Source: Allostellaceae bacterium (lineage in GTDB: Bacteria > Pseudomonadota > Alphaproteobacteria > ATCC43930 > CGMCC-115725). From it: a DNA stretch of 59,639 nt. The position numbers and the translations under genes are program-made. The notes below the pieces were generated by a model. It was not told the DNA's origin, did no database searches, and saw nothing but the letters and a program-made list of their open reading frames with translations. The stretch is from positions 1 to 59,639 of the forward strand of contig JANWJX010000055.1 in the NCBI GenBank assembly GCA_025451725.1. Direction: 5' to 3'. Shown here in pieces: positions 35,324 through 42,370 of this stretch (position 1 is the first letter of the stretch; each line of letters opens with the position of its first letter).

Positions 35324-35899
35324 CTATTTCAGCAGTTTTTCGATCTCGGCGATGTTGATGGCCTTGAAATAGGATTTGAGATCGTCCTCGCTGGCGCTGC
35401 TGCCTTTGACCGTGATCAGCGCTTTGTCGGCGACGATCGCCATCATCGAATGGTCTTCCTTGCGATAGACCACGGTGTGGCCGGCAACCGTCATGGTTTC
35501 GGCGCCGACCGCGGTCAGCATCTTGATGACGCCGGAGACCGACGCCACGATCGGCGAGTCCGCGATGATCTCGATATTCACCGAGGCGCCGTCCTTGCGA
35601 TAGCGGCGCGACACGCTGACGCCGCCGCCCAGCATCGCCATCGCCGCGGCGGTGCCTTCGACATTCTCGGCCTTCCAGCCGTCGAGCGCGTCGGGCAGCA
35701 CGACTTTCCATTGCTTGAGGCGGAGCTGGCGGATCAGGCCTTCGGCGTCGCCAAGCTCCCGCTGCGCGCCGCGCAGATCGTGCGCCGCGTAGGCGCTGCG
35801 CGCCTTGTCGAGATGGTCGCTGAAATCGTCCGCCCAGGCCGGCGCCCCGGCGACGAACGCAGCGGCGATGGCGGCGAGCGCCAAGGTGCGAACAATCAT
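35324..35899 (-). CDS. Hypothetical secreted protein, 191 aa
   Basis: ATG 35899 follows AAAGGGGGA. A Sec signal peptide (MIVRTLALAAIAAAFVAGAPAWA) precedes a helical segment (DHLDKARSAYAAHDLRGAQRELGDAEGLI) and a beta-rich domain (GGGVSVSRRYRKDGASVNIEIIADSPIV, TVVYRKEDHSMMAIVADKALITVKG). The pattern resembles small periplasmic proteins of unknown function that carry one helical-hairpin and one alpha/beta domain. No catalytic motif. It is monocistronic, converging on the nucleoside hydrolase with repeat C between them. Confidence 0.75.
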   Translation of the reverse strand: MIVRTLALAAIAAAFVAGAPAWADDFSDHLDKARSAYAAHDLRGAQRELGDAEGLIRQLRLKQWKVVLPDALDGWKAENVEGTAAAMAMLGGGVSVSRRYRKDGASVNIEIIADSPIVASVSGVIKMLTAVGAETMTVAGHTVVYRKEDHSMMAIVADKALITVKGSSASEDDLKSYFKAINIAEIEKLLK

Positions 35900-36207
35900 G
35901 AAATCCCCCTTTGCTGGCGCAAACCTTAAGGCGCGGCCCGAGATGGCGAAAGCGCTCTTGCGCGAGGTCAGAAAATTTTGGGCCGGCCTATTGAAAATAC
36001 GCGTTCAGCGTACATATTATGTGTTGAGCGTTATCAACCAACCAGAAGGCGACCACAAAACTATTTTTGCGAAACGAACCCAATCGTCATTGATAACAAA
36101 GGGGTTTTGGCAAAAAACGAAGCCAAAACGAACCCAATTCGAAGCCAATTCAAACCCGATACGAAGCTAATTGACGACGATTACAATGTAAATATACCAT
36201 GTAAATT
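35900..36207. repeat. 308-bp gene-free, low-GC patch with direct repeats
   Basis: Composition falls well below the neighbourhood. AAACGAACCCAAT occurs twice (36072-36084 and 36126-36138), with degenerate partners GAAGCCAA and AAACCCGAT nearby, giving a purine-rich array of roughly 9-12 bp units over 36072-36165. No reading frame looks coding. The right 40 bp contain the tetR promoter described separately. Confidence 0.6.
36171..36206 (+). promoter_or_regulatory. tetR promoter and operator candidate; probable leaderless transcript
   Basis: TTGACG (36171-36176) and TATACC (36193-36198), spaced 16 bp, form a sigma-70-like promoter whose start point would fall at about 36205-36208, on the tetR ATG. 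Between them lie the dyad TTACA-A-TGTAA (36181-36191) and the direct repeat ATGTAAAT (36186-36193, 36199-36206), a plausible autoregulatory site. There is no Shine-Dalgarno before the ATG. Confidence 0.5.
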
Positions 36208-36834
36208 ATGCCGCGAAACCTGTCGCCCGATGAGGTCGAGGAATTCCGCCGCCGCTTATGCGACGCGGCGGAGCGGCTGTTCGCCGAGCGCGGGCCGCAA
36301 GGCGTGACCATGCGCGAGCTGGCGCGCGAGCTCGGGGTCAGCGCGATGACGCCGTACCGCTATTTCCAGGACAAGGAGTCGATCCTCGCGGCGGTGCGCG
36401 CCAACGCCTTCGACGATTTCGCCGCCGCGCTCGAACAGGCGGCGCTGACTCCGGGCAACGCCGCGGTGCGCGCCGACGCGGTCGGCCGCGCCTATCTCGA
36501 TTTCGCTTTTTCCAAACCTGCCGCGTACCGGCTCATGTTCGACTTGGCGCAGCAGGACGACGGGCGCTTTCCCGAACTCGAGCGCGCCGGCAAACGTGCG
36601 CGGGCGACCATGACGGGGTATATGGAGGCGCTGGTGGCGGGCGGGTTTCTGGCCGGCGATCCCGAAATGCTCGGCCAGATTTTTTGGGCGACGGTGCACG
36701 GGCTGATCGTGCTGCATCTCGCCGGCAAGCTTCAGCCCAAGTCCGATTTTGCGACCGTGCACCGCACCGCGATGAGCCTCCTGGCGCGCGGCGCGCAAGC
36801 GGTCAACCGGCTCGAACAGAGGAGAGCGTCATGA
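36208..36834 (+). CDS. TetR/AcrR-family regulator
   Basis: 208 aa. The N-terminal helix-turn-helix is AERLFAERGPQGVTMRELARELGVSAMTPYRYFQDKESILAAV; the C-terminal ligand domain is of the 'WHG/TetR_C' kind (AYRLMFDLAQQDDGRFPELERAGKRA, QIFWATVHGLIVLHLAGKL). ATG 36208 has no ribosome binding site and appears to be at the transcript 5' end. Its stop overlaps the carotenoid oxygenase start (ATGA), so it probably senses a lipid or carotenoid-like compound handled by that enzyme and represses its own operon. Confidence 0.92.
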   Translation: MPRNLSPDEVEEFRRRLCDAAERLFAERGPQGVTMRELARELGVSAMTPYRYFQDKESILAAVRANAFDDFAAALEQAALTPGNAAVRADAVGRAYLDFAFSKPAAYRLMFDLAQQDDGRFPELERAGKRARATMTGYMEALVAGGFLAGDPEMLGQIFWATVHGLIVLHLAGKLQPKSDFATVHRTAMSLLARGAQAVNRLEQRRAS

Positions 36835-38243
36835 CTCAGCAATTTCCCGACAGCCCTTGGTTCAAAGGAAATTTTGCGCCGATCTCGTTCGAGGCCGATG
36901 CCGACAATGTGCCGGTGCGCGGCGACATGCCATCGGCGCTGCGCGGCACGCTCTATCGCAACGGGCCGAACCCGCAATTCGCGCCACGCGACGCCAACCA
37001 TCACTGGTTCATCGGCGACGGCATGATCCACGCCTTCCATGTCGAGGATGGGCGCGTGTCGTATCGCAACCGCTGGGTCCGCACGCCGAAATGGCAAATG
37101 GAGCACGACGCGCATCGCGCGCTGTTCGGTTCCTGGGGCAACCCCATGACCACCGACCCGTCGGTCGCCGGGAAGGAATCGGGCGGCGTCGCCAACACCA
37201 ATATCGTCTGGCACGCCGGCAAGCTCCTGGCACTTGAAGAAGCGCATCTGCCGGTCGCGCTCGACTCCGCGACATTGGCGACACAAGGCGCGTGGGATTT
37301 CGCCGGCGCCCTCAAGGGCGGCAAGGTCACCGCGCATCCGAAGCTCGATCCCGAAACCGGCGAGATGGTGTTTTTCGCCTATTCGGTCGGCGGGTTTTTC
37401 GCCAAGACGATGCTCTACGGCGTCGCCGACAAAACCGGCAAGATCACGCGGCTCGACAGGTTCGAGGCGCCCTATTCGGCGATGGTGCACGATTTTCTCG
37501 TCACCCGGAATTACGTGCTGTTCCCGATCCTGCCGCTGACCGGCAGTCTCGAGCGCGCCATGTCCGGCAAGCCCGCTTATGCCTGGGAGCCGGCGCAGGG
37601 CGGCCATGTCGGCGTCTTGAAGCGCGGCGAGCCGATCGCATCGATGCGCTGGTTCAGATGCGATCCCTGCTATGTGTTCCACTATATGAACGCTTGGGAG
37701 GACGGCCCGAAACTGATTGCCGACGTGATGCAATACGAAGCGGCGCCGCTGTTCCCCGATCCCGATGGCAAGCCCGGCGACCCTAAGAAGGCGATCGCGC
37801 GGCTGACGCGCTGGACCTTCGACCTCGCCGCCAACAGCGACCGCTTCGCCCAGACGCAGATCGACGATCTCTCCGCCGACTTTCCGCGCCACGACGAACG
37901 CTTCGCCGGCTTGCCGTATCGCCATGCCTATTACGCGGCGCACGGCACCAACGACGTGGTGCAGGGCTTCGACACCATCGCGCATCTCGATGTCGCGACC
38001 GGCAAGCGCAGTCTCTATCGGTTGCCCGAAGGCGACGTCACCTCGGAGCCGGTGTTCGTGCCGCGCGGCGCCAAGTCGCCGGAAGGCGACGGCTGGCTCT
38101 TGGCGACGGTGTGGCGCGCCGCCGACAAGCGCAGCGACCTCGCGGTGTTCGACGCGGCCGCGCTCGACAAGGGGCCGGTCGCCCTCGCCGAACTGTCGCA
38201 TCGCGTGCCGTTCGGCTTTCACGGCAACTGGCGCGCCGGATAG
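36831..38243 (+). CDS. Carotenoid cleavage oxygenase family protein
   Basis: 470 aa, full length for the seven-bladed propeller family (RPE65/CCD/lignostilbene dioxygenase). All four iron-binding histidines are identifiable: H169 (KVTAHPKLDP), H220 (MVHDF), H284 (YVFHYMNAWED) and H464 near the C-terminus (FGFHGNW). The start GRDMPSALRGTLYRNGPNPQF-like segment is typical. Substrates in bacteria include apocarotenals, stilbenes and isoeugenol. Phenylpropanoid cleavage would fit the aromatic genes elsewhere in the window but the sequence does not decide it. Cotranscribed with tetR. Confidence 0.93.
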   Translation: MTQQFPDSPWFKGNFAPISFEADADNVPVRGDMPSALRGTLYRNGPNPQFAPRDANHHWFIGDGMIHAFHVEDGRVSYRNRWVRTPKWQMEHDAHRALFGSWGNPMTTDPSVAGKESGGVANTNIVWHAGKLLALEEAHLPVALDSATLATQGAWDFAGALKGGKVTAHPKLDPETGEMVFFAYSVGGFFAKTMLYGVADKTGKITRLDRFEAPYSAMVHDFLVTRNYVLFPILPLTGSLERAMSGKPAYAWEPAQGGHVGVLKRGEPIASMRWFRCDPCYVFHYMNAWEDGPKLIADVMQYEAAPLFPDPDGKPGDPKKAIARLTRWTFDLAANSDRFAQTQIDDLSADFPRHDERFAGLPYRHAYYAAHGTNDVVQGFDTIAHLDVATGKRSLYRLPEGDVTSEPVFVPRGAKSPEGDGWLLATVWRAADKRSDLAVFDAAALDKGPVALAELSHRVPFGFHGNWRAG

Positions 38244-38252
38244 GATCGAGCG

Positions 38253-38819
38253 ATGAGCATCCTGCTGGGTCTCGCCCCGTTCATTCTGTTTTTTGTGCTG
38301 ATGCGCCTATCGACGCCGCTGGTGGCGCTGGCCGGCGCGACGCTCGTGTCGGCGATCCTGATGGGCCGCGTCGCGCTGCGCGGCGGCTCGATCAAGATTC
38401 TGGAAATCGGCAGCCTGGTCCTGTTCGGCGTGCTGACGCTCTACACGCTCGTGGCGCGGCCCGATTGGAGCATCGCCGGTGTGCGGCTCGCCGTCGATGG
38501 CGGCTTGGCGTTGATCGTGCTCGTCTCGCTGGTCATCCGCCGGCCGTTCACGCTGCAATACGCCAAGGAGCAGGTGCCGCAGCAATTCTGGAACCACCCG
38601 ATCTTTCTGCGCACCAACGATCTCATCACCGCCGCGTGGCTCGGCGCGTTTCTGGTGGCGGCGGCATGCGATGCGGCCGCGATCTGGCTGCCGTCGGTGC
38701 CGCTGGTCGCCGAAATCGTCGTGTCGGTCGCCGCGTTCGTCGCTGCGGTGTGGTTTTCGATCTGGTATCCCAAGCGCGTTCGGCGGAATATCCCGCGTCC
38801 CGCCGGGGCCGCGGGCTGA
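38253..38819 (+). CDS. Hypothetical integral membrane protein
   Basis: 188 aa with about six hydrophobic segments (2-20, 24-42, 50-68, 82-96, 124-142, 148-170) and a basic C-terminus (YPKRVRRNIPR) predicted cytoplasmic. It starts 9 bp after the carotenoid oxygenase and ends 14 bp before the nitronate monooxygenase gene, so it is the third gene of the tetR unit. No family recognised with confidence. Confidence 0.75.
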   Translation: MSILLGLAPFILFFVLMRLSTPLVALAGATLVSAILMGRVALRGGSIKILEIGSLVLFGVLTLYTLVARPDWSIAGVRLAVDGGLALIVLVSLVIRRPFTLQYAKEQVPQQFWNHPIFLRTNDLITAAWLGAFLVAAACDAAAIWLPSVPLVAEIVVSVAAFVAAVWFSIWYPKRVRRNIPRPAGAAG

Positions 38820-38833
38820 TCGAGGGGGAAATA

Positions 38834-39787
38834 ATGGCGCTGCCGAGTTTGTTGCAAAATCGTTTAAGGCTGCCGGCGATCGGCGCGCCGATGTTTATCG
38901 TCTCGGTGCCCAAACTGGTGATCGCGCAATGCACTTCGGGCATCGTCGGCTCGTTCCCGGCGCTCAACGCGCGCCCCAAGGAACAGCTCGAGGAGTGGCT
39001 CGTCGAAATCAAGGAAGCGCTCGCCGCGTATCAGGCGAAGCATCCCGACGCCAAGGTCGCGCCGTTCGCGGTCAACCAGATCTGCCACGCCTCGAACGAC
39101 CGGCTCGAGCACGATGTCGAAATCTGCGTGCGCCAACGCGTGCCGATCATCATAACGTCGCTGCGCCCGCCGGCCGATGTGGTGAAGGCGGTTCATTCCT
39201 ATGGCGGCGTCGTGTTCCACGATGTGATCTCGATCCGCCACGCGCGGAAGGCCGCCGAGATGGGCGTCGACGGGTTGATCCTGGTGTGCGCCGGCGCCGG
39301 CGGCCATGCCGGCATGTTGTCGCCGTTCGCGCTGGTGCCGGAGGTGAAGCGGTTTTTTCCCGGCACGATCATTCTCTCGGGATCGATCGCGACCGGCCGC
39401 TCGATCCTCGCGGCGCAGGCGGTCGGCGCCGATCTCGCTTATATGGGCACGAGGTTCATCGCGACCGAAGAGGCCAATGCGCCGCAGGGCTACAAGCAGA
39501 TGATCGTCGACACCGCCGCGTCCGACATTGTTTACACGAGTTTGTTCAGCGGCATCCTCGGCAATTATTTGAAGCCGAGCGTGACGCGCGCCGGCCTCGA
39601 TCCCGAGAATCTGCCGGGCGCCGACAAGAGCACGATGAGCTTCGCGACCGAGCGTCCGGCCAAGGCGTGGCGCGACATTTGGGGCGCGGGGCAGGGCGTC
39701 GGCAGCATCGACGACGCCCCCGCCGTCGCGACGCTGGTGTCGCGGCTCGAAGCGGAATATCGCGAAGCGCGCAAGGCGCTGGCGTAA
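38834..39787 (+). CDS. Nitronate monooxygenase / enoyl-reductase-like FMN TIM barrel
   Basis: 317 aa from ATG 38834, preceded by GAGGGGGA. LPAIGAPMFIVSVPKLVIAQCTSGIVGSFPALNAR, VCAGAGGHAG (carrying the conserved His), ILSGSIATGRSILAAQAVGADLAYMGTRF and the FMN phosphate loop are those of the 2-nitropropane dioxygenase family. Class I nitronate monooxygenases detoxify propionate 3-nitronate; other members reduce enoyl thioesters. Part of the tetR-carotenoid-oxygenase run by spacing. Confidence 0.9.
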   Translation: MALPSLLQNRLRLPAIGAPMFIVSVPKLVIAQCTSGIVGSFPALNARPKEQLEEWLVEIKEALAAYQAKHPDAKVAPFAVNQICHASNDRLEHDVEICVRQRVPIIITSLRPPADVVKAVHSYGGVVFHDVISIRHARKAAEMGVDGLILVCAGAGGHAGMLSPFALVPEVKRFFPGTIILSGSIATGRSILAAQAVGADLAYMGTRFIATEEANAPQGYKQMIVDTAASDIVYTSLFSGILGNYLKPSVTRAGLDPENLPGADKSTMSFATERPAKAWRDIWGAGQGVGSIDDAPAVATLVSRLEAEYREARKALA

Positions 39788-39797
39788 GGAAGCGGCG

Positions 39798-40247
39798 ATG
39801 CTGAGTCAGGCGATCGCGGCCTACGCGCATTATCTCAGCATCTTCTGCACGCTGGCGCTGCTGGTCGCGGAGCTGGCTCTGTTCCGGCAACACATGGATG
39901 CGCGCATTGTGCGCCTCTTGCCGCGGCTCGACCTGTTCTATCTCGTCGCGGTGGTCGCGATCATCGTCACCGGCCTGTTGCGGGTCTATTTCTTCGCCAA
40001 GGGCGTCGCTTTCTATCGCGACAGCGAGATGTTCTGGATCAAGATGGCGCTGTTCGTCGTCGTCGGTCTGTTGTCGCTGCCGCCGACCTTCGCCTTTATC
40101 GCGACGCGGCGGTCGGCGGCCGGCCGCGACGCCGATCTCGCACCCGAGCGGTTCCGCCGTATCCGCTCTTTTGTTGTCGCGGAACTCTGTGTCTTCGCCC
40201 TGATTCCGCTGGCGGCGGCGATGATGGCGCGCGGCCTCGCGCTCTGA
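39798..40247 (+). CDS. DUF2214 family membrane protein
   Basis: 149 aa with four membrane segments: AYAHYLSIFCTLALLVAELALF, DLFYLVAVVAIIVTGLLRVYF, WIKMALFVVVGLLSLPPTFAFI and SFVVAELCVFALIPLAAAMMAR. The LLRVYFFAKGVAFYRDSEMFWIKMALF core is the DUF2214 signature. The conserved His in the first helix and the four-helix layout recall membrane cytochrome-like or electron-transfer folds, but function is not known. 10 bp after the nitronate monooxygenase gene. Confidence 0.82.
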   Translation: MLSQAIAAYAHYLSIFCTLALLVAELALFRQHMDARIVRLLPRLDLFYLVAVVAIIVTGLLRVYFFAKGVAFYRDSEMFWIKMALFVVVGLLSLPPTFAFIATRRSAAGRDADLAPERFRRIRSFVVAELCVFALIPLAAAMMARGLAL

Positions 40248-40302
40248 GGTTGCGGCCCGGCGCGAACCTTGTAAGCTGCGCCCCGCGAGGGATGACCGAA
40301 AC

Positions 40303-40857
40303 ATGGCAACAAGCGTAGACGTCGCGGCGTCGAAGACCGCAGCACGCCGGAAAACTGGCGACAAGTCGCAAACCGTGTGGGACGGCGAGGCCGGCTTCGA
40401 GGAAATGCCGCCGCTCGCGGAGTCGGTGGGCTTCCTCGTCCGTATCGTCCAGCTCCAAAGCTTCCAGCTCTTCTATCGCCGCTTCGACAATTCCGGTCTC
40501 AGCATCGGCGCGCTGAGCACGCTCGGGGCGATCCACGCCAACCCCGGCATCCGTCACGGCGTGCTGGCCGACGCGTTGATGATCAAGCGCCCCAACTTCA
40601 CCAAGGTGATCAACGGGCTCGAAGCGGACGGGCTGATCGTGCGCGAGGCCCCGCGCGGCGACAAGCGCACCACCGCCTTGTTCATCACCAAGAAGGGCGT
40701 GCGCAAACTCGATTCGATGCGCCACGGCATCATGGCGCATCACGCCGAAATGGTTTCCGACCTGACGCCGGCGGAGCGCGACACGCTGACCCACTTGCTG
40801 CGCCGCCTGTCGCATCACTTGCAGACGCTGCTCGACCGGGATTCGCCCAGGAAATAG
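40303..40857 (+). CDS. MarR-family regulator
   Basis: 184 aa. After a basic, probably disordered 40-residue N-terminus comes the MarR winged helix: LSIGALSTLGAIHANPGIRHGVLADALMIKRPNFTKVINGLEADGLIVREAPRGDKRTTALFITKKG, with the wing arginine-rich DKR turn. It lies 152 bp upstream of urtA in the same direction and could bind the TTGAGC palindromes there, though it may instead control the genes to its left. Confidence 0.88.
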   Translation: MATSVDVAASKTAARRKTGDKSQTVWDGEAGFEEMPPLAESVGFLVRIVQLQSFQLFYRRFDNSGLSIGALSTLGAIHANPGIRHGVLADALMIKRPNFTKVINGLEADGLIVREAPRGDKRTTALFITKKGVRKLDSMRHGIMAHHAEMVSDLTPAERDTLTHLLRRLSHHLQTLLDRDSPRK

Positions 40858-40885
40858 TCAGCCTGCCTCGAACCGTGCCGATAAT

Positions 40886-40918
40886 TTGAGCGCGCACGGC
40901 CTTGCTCAATTTTTGAGC
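40886..40918. promoter_or_regulatory. TTGAGC/GCTCAA palindromes upstream of urtA
   Basis: Three alternating half-sites, TTGAGC (40886-40891), GCTCAA (40904-40909) and TTGAGC (40913-40918); the last two form a perfect dyad GCTCAA-TTT-TTGAGC. They end 28 bp before the sigma-54 -24 element, a position for an activator or repressor site. They do not match the NtrC consensus well. Confidence 0.5.
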
Positions 40919-40945
40919 CGATTGCTGCCGGCGCGGAACCGACGC

Positions 40946-40961
40946 TGGCCCGGATTTTGCT
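40946..40961 (+). promoter_or_regulatory. Sigma-54 (RpoN) promoter of the urt-ure operon
   Basis: TGGCCC-GGATT-TTGCT has the invariant GG and GC at exact -24/-12 spacing and differs from the consensus TGGCAC-N5-TTGCW by one base. The predicted start near 40972 leaves a leader of about 38 nt before the urtA ATG with AGAGG as ribosome binding site. Confidence 0.75.
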
Positions 40962-41009
40962 GAACTCCCGCCGAGGCGCATGGCGCGTCTGAGACGGAGA
41001 GGTTGGCAC

Positions 41010-42299
41010 ATGACGACAAAGGCAAAATTGGGGGCGTTCGCGTTCACAGTCGCATTGGCGGCATCGGCGTGGGGGCCGGCGCAGGCGGAAGACACGATCA
41101 AAGTCGGCGTCCTCCATTCGCTGTCGGGCACGATGGCGATTTCCGAAACCACGCTGAAGGACACCATCCTGATGATGGTGGCCGACATCAATTCCAAGGG
41201 CGGGTTGCTCGGCAAGAAGGTCGAGGCGGTGGTCGTCGATCCCGCGTCCAACTGGCCGCTGTTTGCCGAAAAGGCGGCTGAGCTCCTCGAGAAGGACAAG
41301 GTCGCGGCAGTGTTTGGCTGCTGGACCTCGGTGTCGCGCAAATCGGTGCTGCCGGTGTTCGCCAAGGATAACGGGCTGCTGTTCTATCCCGTCCAGTACG
41401 AGGGCGAGGAATCGCAGAAGGGCGTGTTCTATACCGGCGCGGCGCCGAACCAGCAGGCGATTCCTGCCGTCGAATATCTGATGAGCAAGGAAGGCGGCTC
41501 GGCGAAGCGCTGGGTGCTCGAAGGCACCGACTACGTCTATCCGCGCACGACCAACAAGATCCTGCGCGCCTTCCTGCATCTCAAAGGCGTGTCCGACGCC
41601 GACATCATGGAGAACTACACCCCGTTCGGTTTCTCCGACTGGCAGACCGAAGTCGCGGCGATCAAGAAGTTCGCCTCGGCCGGCAAGAAGACCGCGGTGG
41701 TCTCGACCATCAACGGCGACGCCAACGTGCCGTTCTATAAGGAACTCGCGAACGAAGGCATCAAGGCGACCGACATCCCGGTCGTCGCGTTCTCGGTCGG
41801 CGAGGAAGAACTGTCCGGCATGGACACCAAGAACCTGGTCGGCCACCTCGCCGCCTGGAACTATTTCGAGTCGGTGAAGACGCCGCAGAACACGGCCTTC
41901 ATCAAGCAGTGGCATGCTTTCATCAAGAACGACAAGCGCACCACCAACGACCCGATGGAAGCGCACTATATCGGCTTCAAGATGTGGACGCAGGCGGTGC
42001 TGCAAGCCGGCACCACCGACGTCGACGCGGTGCGCCAGGCGATGATCGGCCAGCGCGTCCGGAACCTCACCGGAAGCTGGGCCGAGATGTTGCCGAACCA
42101 TCATCTGACCAAGCCGGTGCTGATCGGCGAAATCCGCCCCGACGGCCAGTTCAACGTCGTGTGGAAGACGCCGAAGCCGGTGCCGGGTGAAGCCTGGGCG
42201 TCGAAATATCTCGCCGAGGACAAGGGCAAGGTCGCGAACTGGGAATTCCCCTGGGTGTGCGAAAGCTGCACCTCGCCGACCTACAAGACCTACGAATAA
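41010..42299 (+). CDS. urtA: Urea ABC transporter substrate-binding protein
   Basis: 429 aa. Sec signal MTTKAKLGAFAFTVALAASAWGPAQA, then DTIKVGVLHSLSGTMAISETTLKDTILMM, the UrtA/AmiC-type opening. FGCWTSVSRKSVLPVFAKDNGLLFYPVQYEGEE is the characteristic UrtA pocket. ATG 41010 is preferred over an ATG 30 bases upstream because AGAGG precedes it. It binds urea or short amides in the periplasm. First gene of a twelve-gene urt-ure run under a sigma-54 promoter. Confidence 0.96.
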   Translation: MTTKAKLGAFAFTVALAASAWGPAQAEDTIKVGVLHSLSGTMAISETTLKDTILMMVADINSKGGLLGKKVEAVVVDPASNWPLFAEKAAELLEKDKVAAVFGCWTSVSRKSVLPVFAKDNGLLFYPVQYEGEESQKGVFYTGAAPNQQAIPAVEYLMSKEGGSAKRWVLEGTDYVYPRTTNKILRAFLHLKGVSDADIMENYTPFGFSDWQTEVAAIKKFASAGKKTAVVSTINGDANVPFYKELANEGIKATDIPVVAFSVGEEELSGMDTKNLVGHLAAWNYFESVKTPQNTAFIKQWHAFIKNDKRTTNDPMEAHYIGFKMWTQAVLQAGTTDVDAVRQAMIGQRVRNLTGSWAEMLPNHHLTKPVLIGEIRPDGQFNVVWKTPKPVPGEAWASKYLAEDKGKVANWEFPWVCESCTSPTYKTYE

Positions 42300-42315
42300 C
42301 AACCGACGGTTCGGG

Positions 42316-42337
42316 CCGGCCCTCGCAAGAGGGCCGG
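42316..42337 (+). terminator. GCAA-tetraloop hairpin between urtA and urtB
   Basis: CCGGCCCTC (42316-42324) pairs perfectly with GAGGGCCGG (42329-42337) around GCAA. No immediate T-tract follows (TTCGCTCCGCCC then TTTT), so it more likely protects the urtA transcript 3' end or attenuates than terminates, raising binding protein over permease. Confidence 0.6.
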
Positions 42338-42370
42338 TTCGCTCCGCCCTTTTCGCACGGTGCTGAAGCG

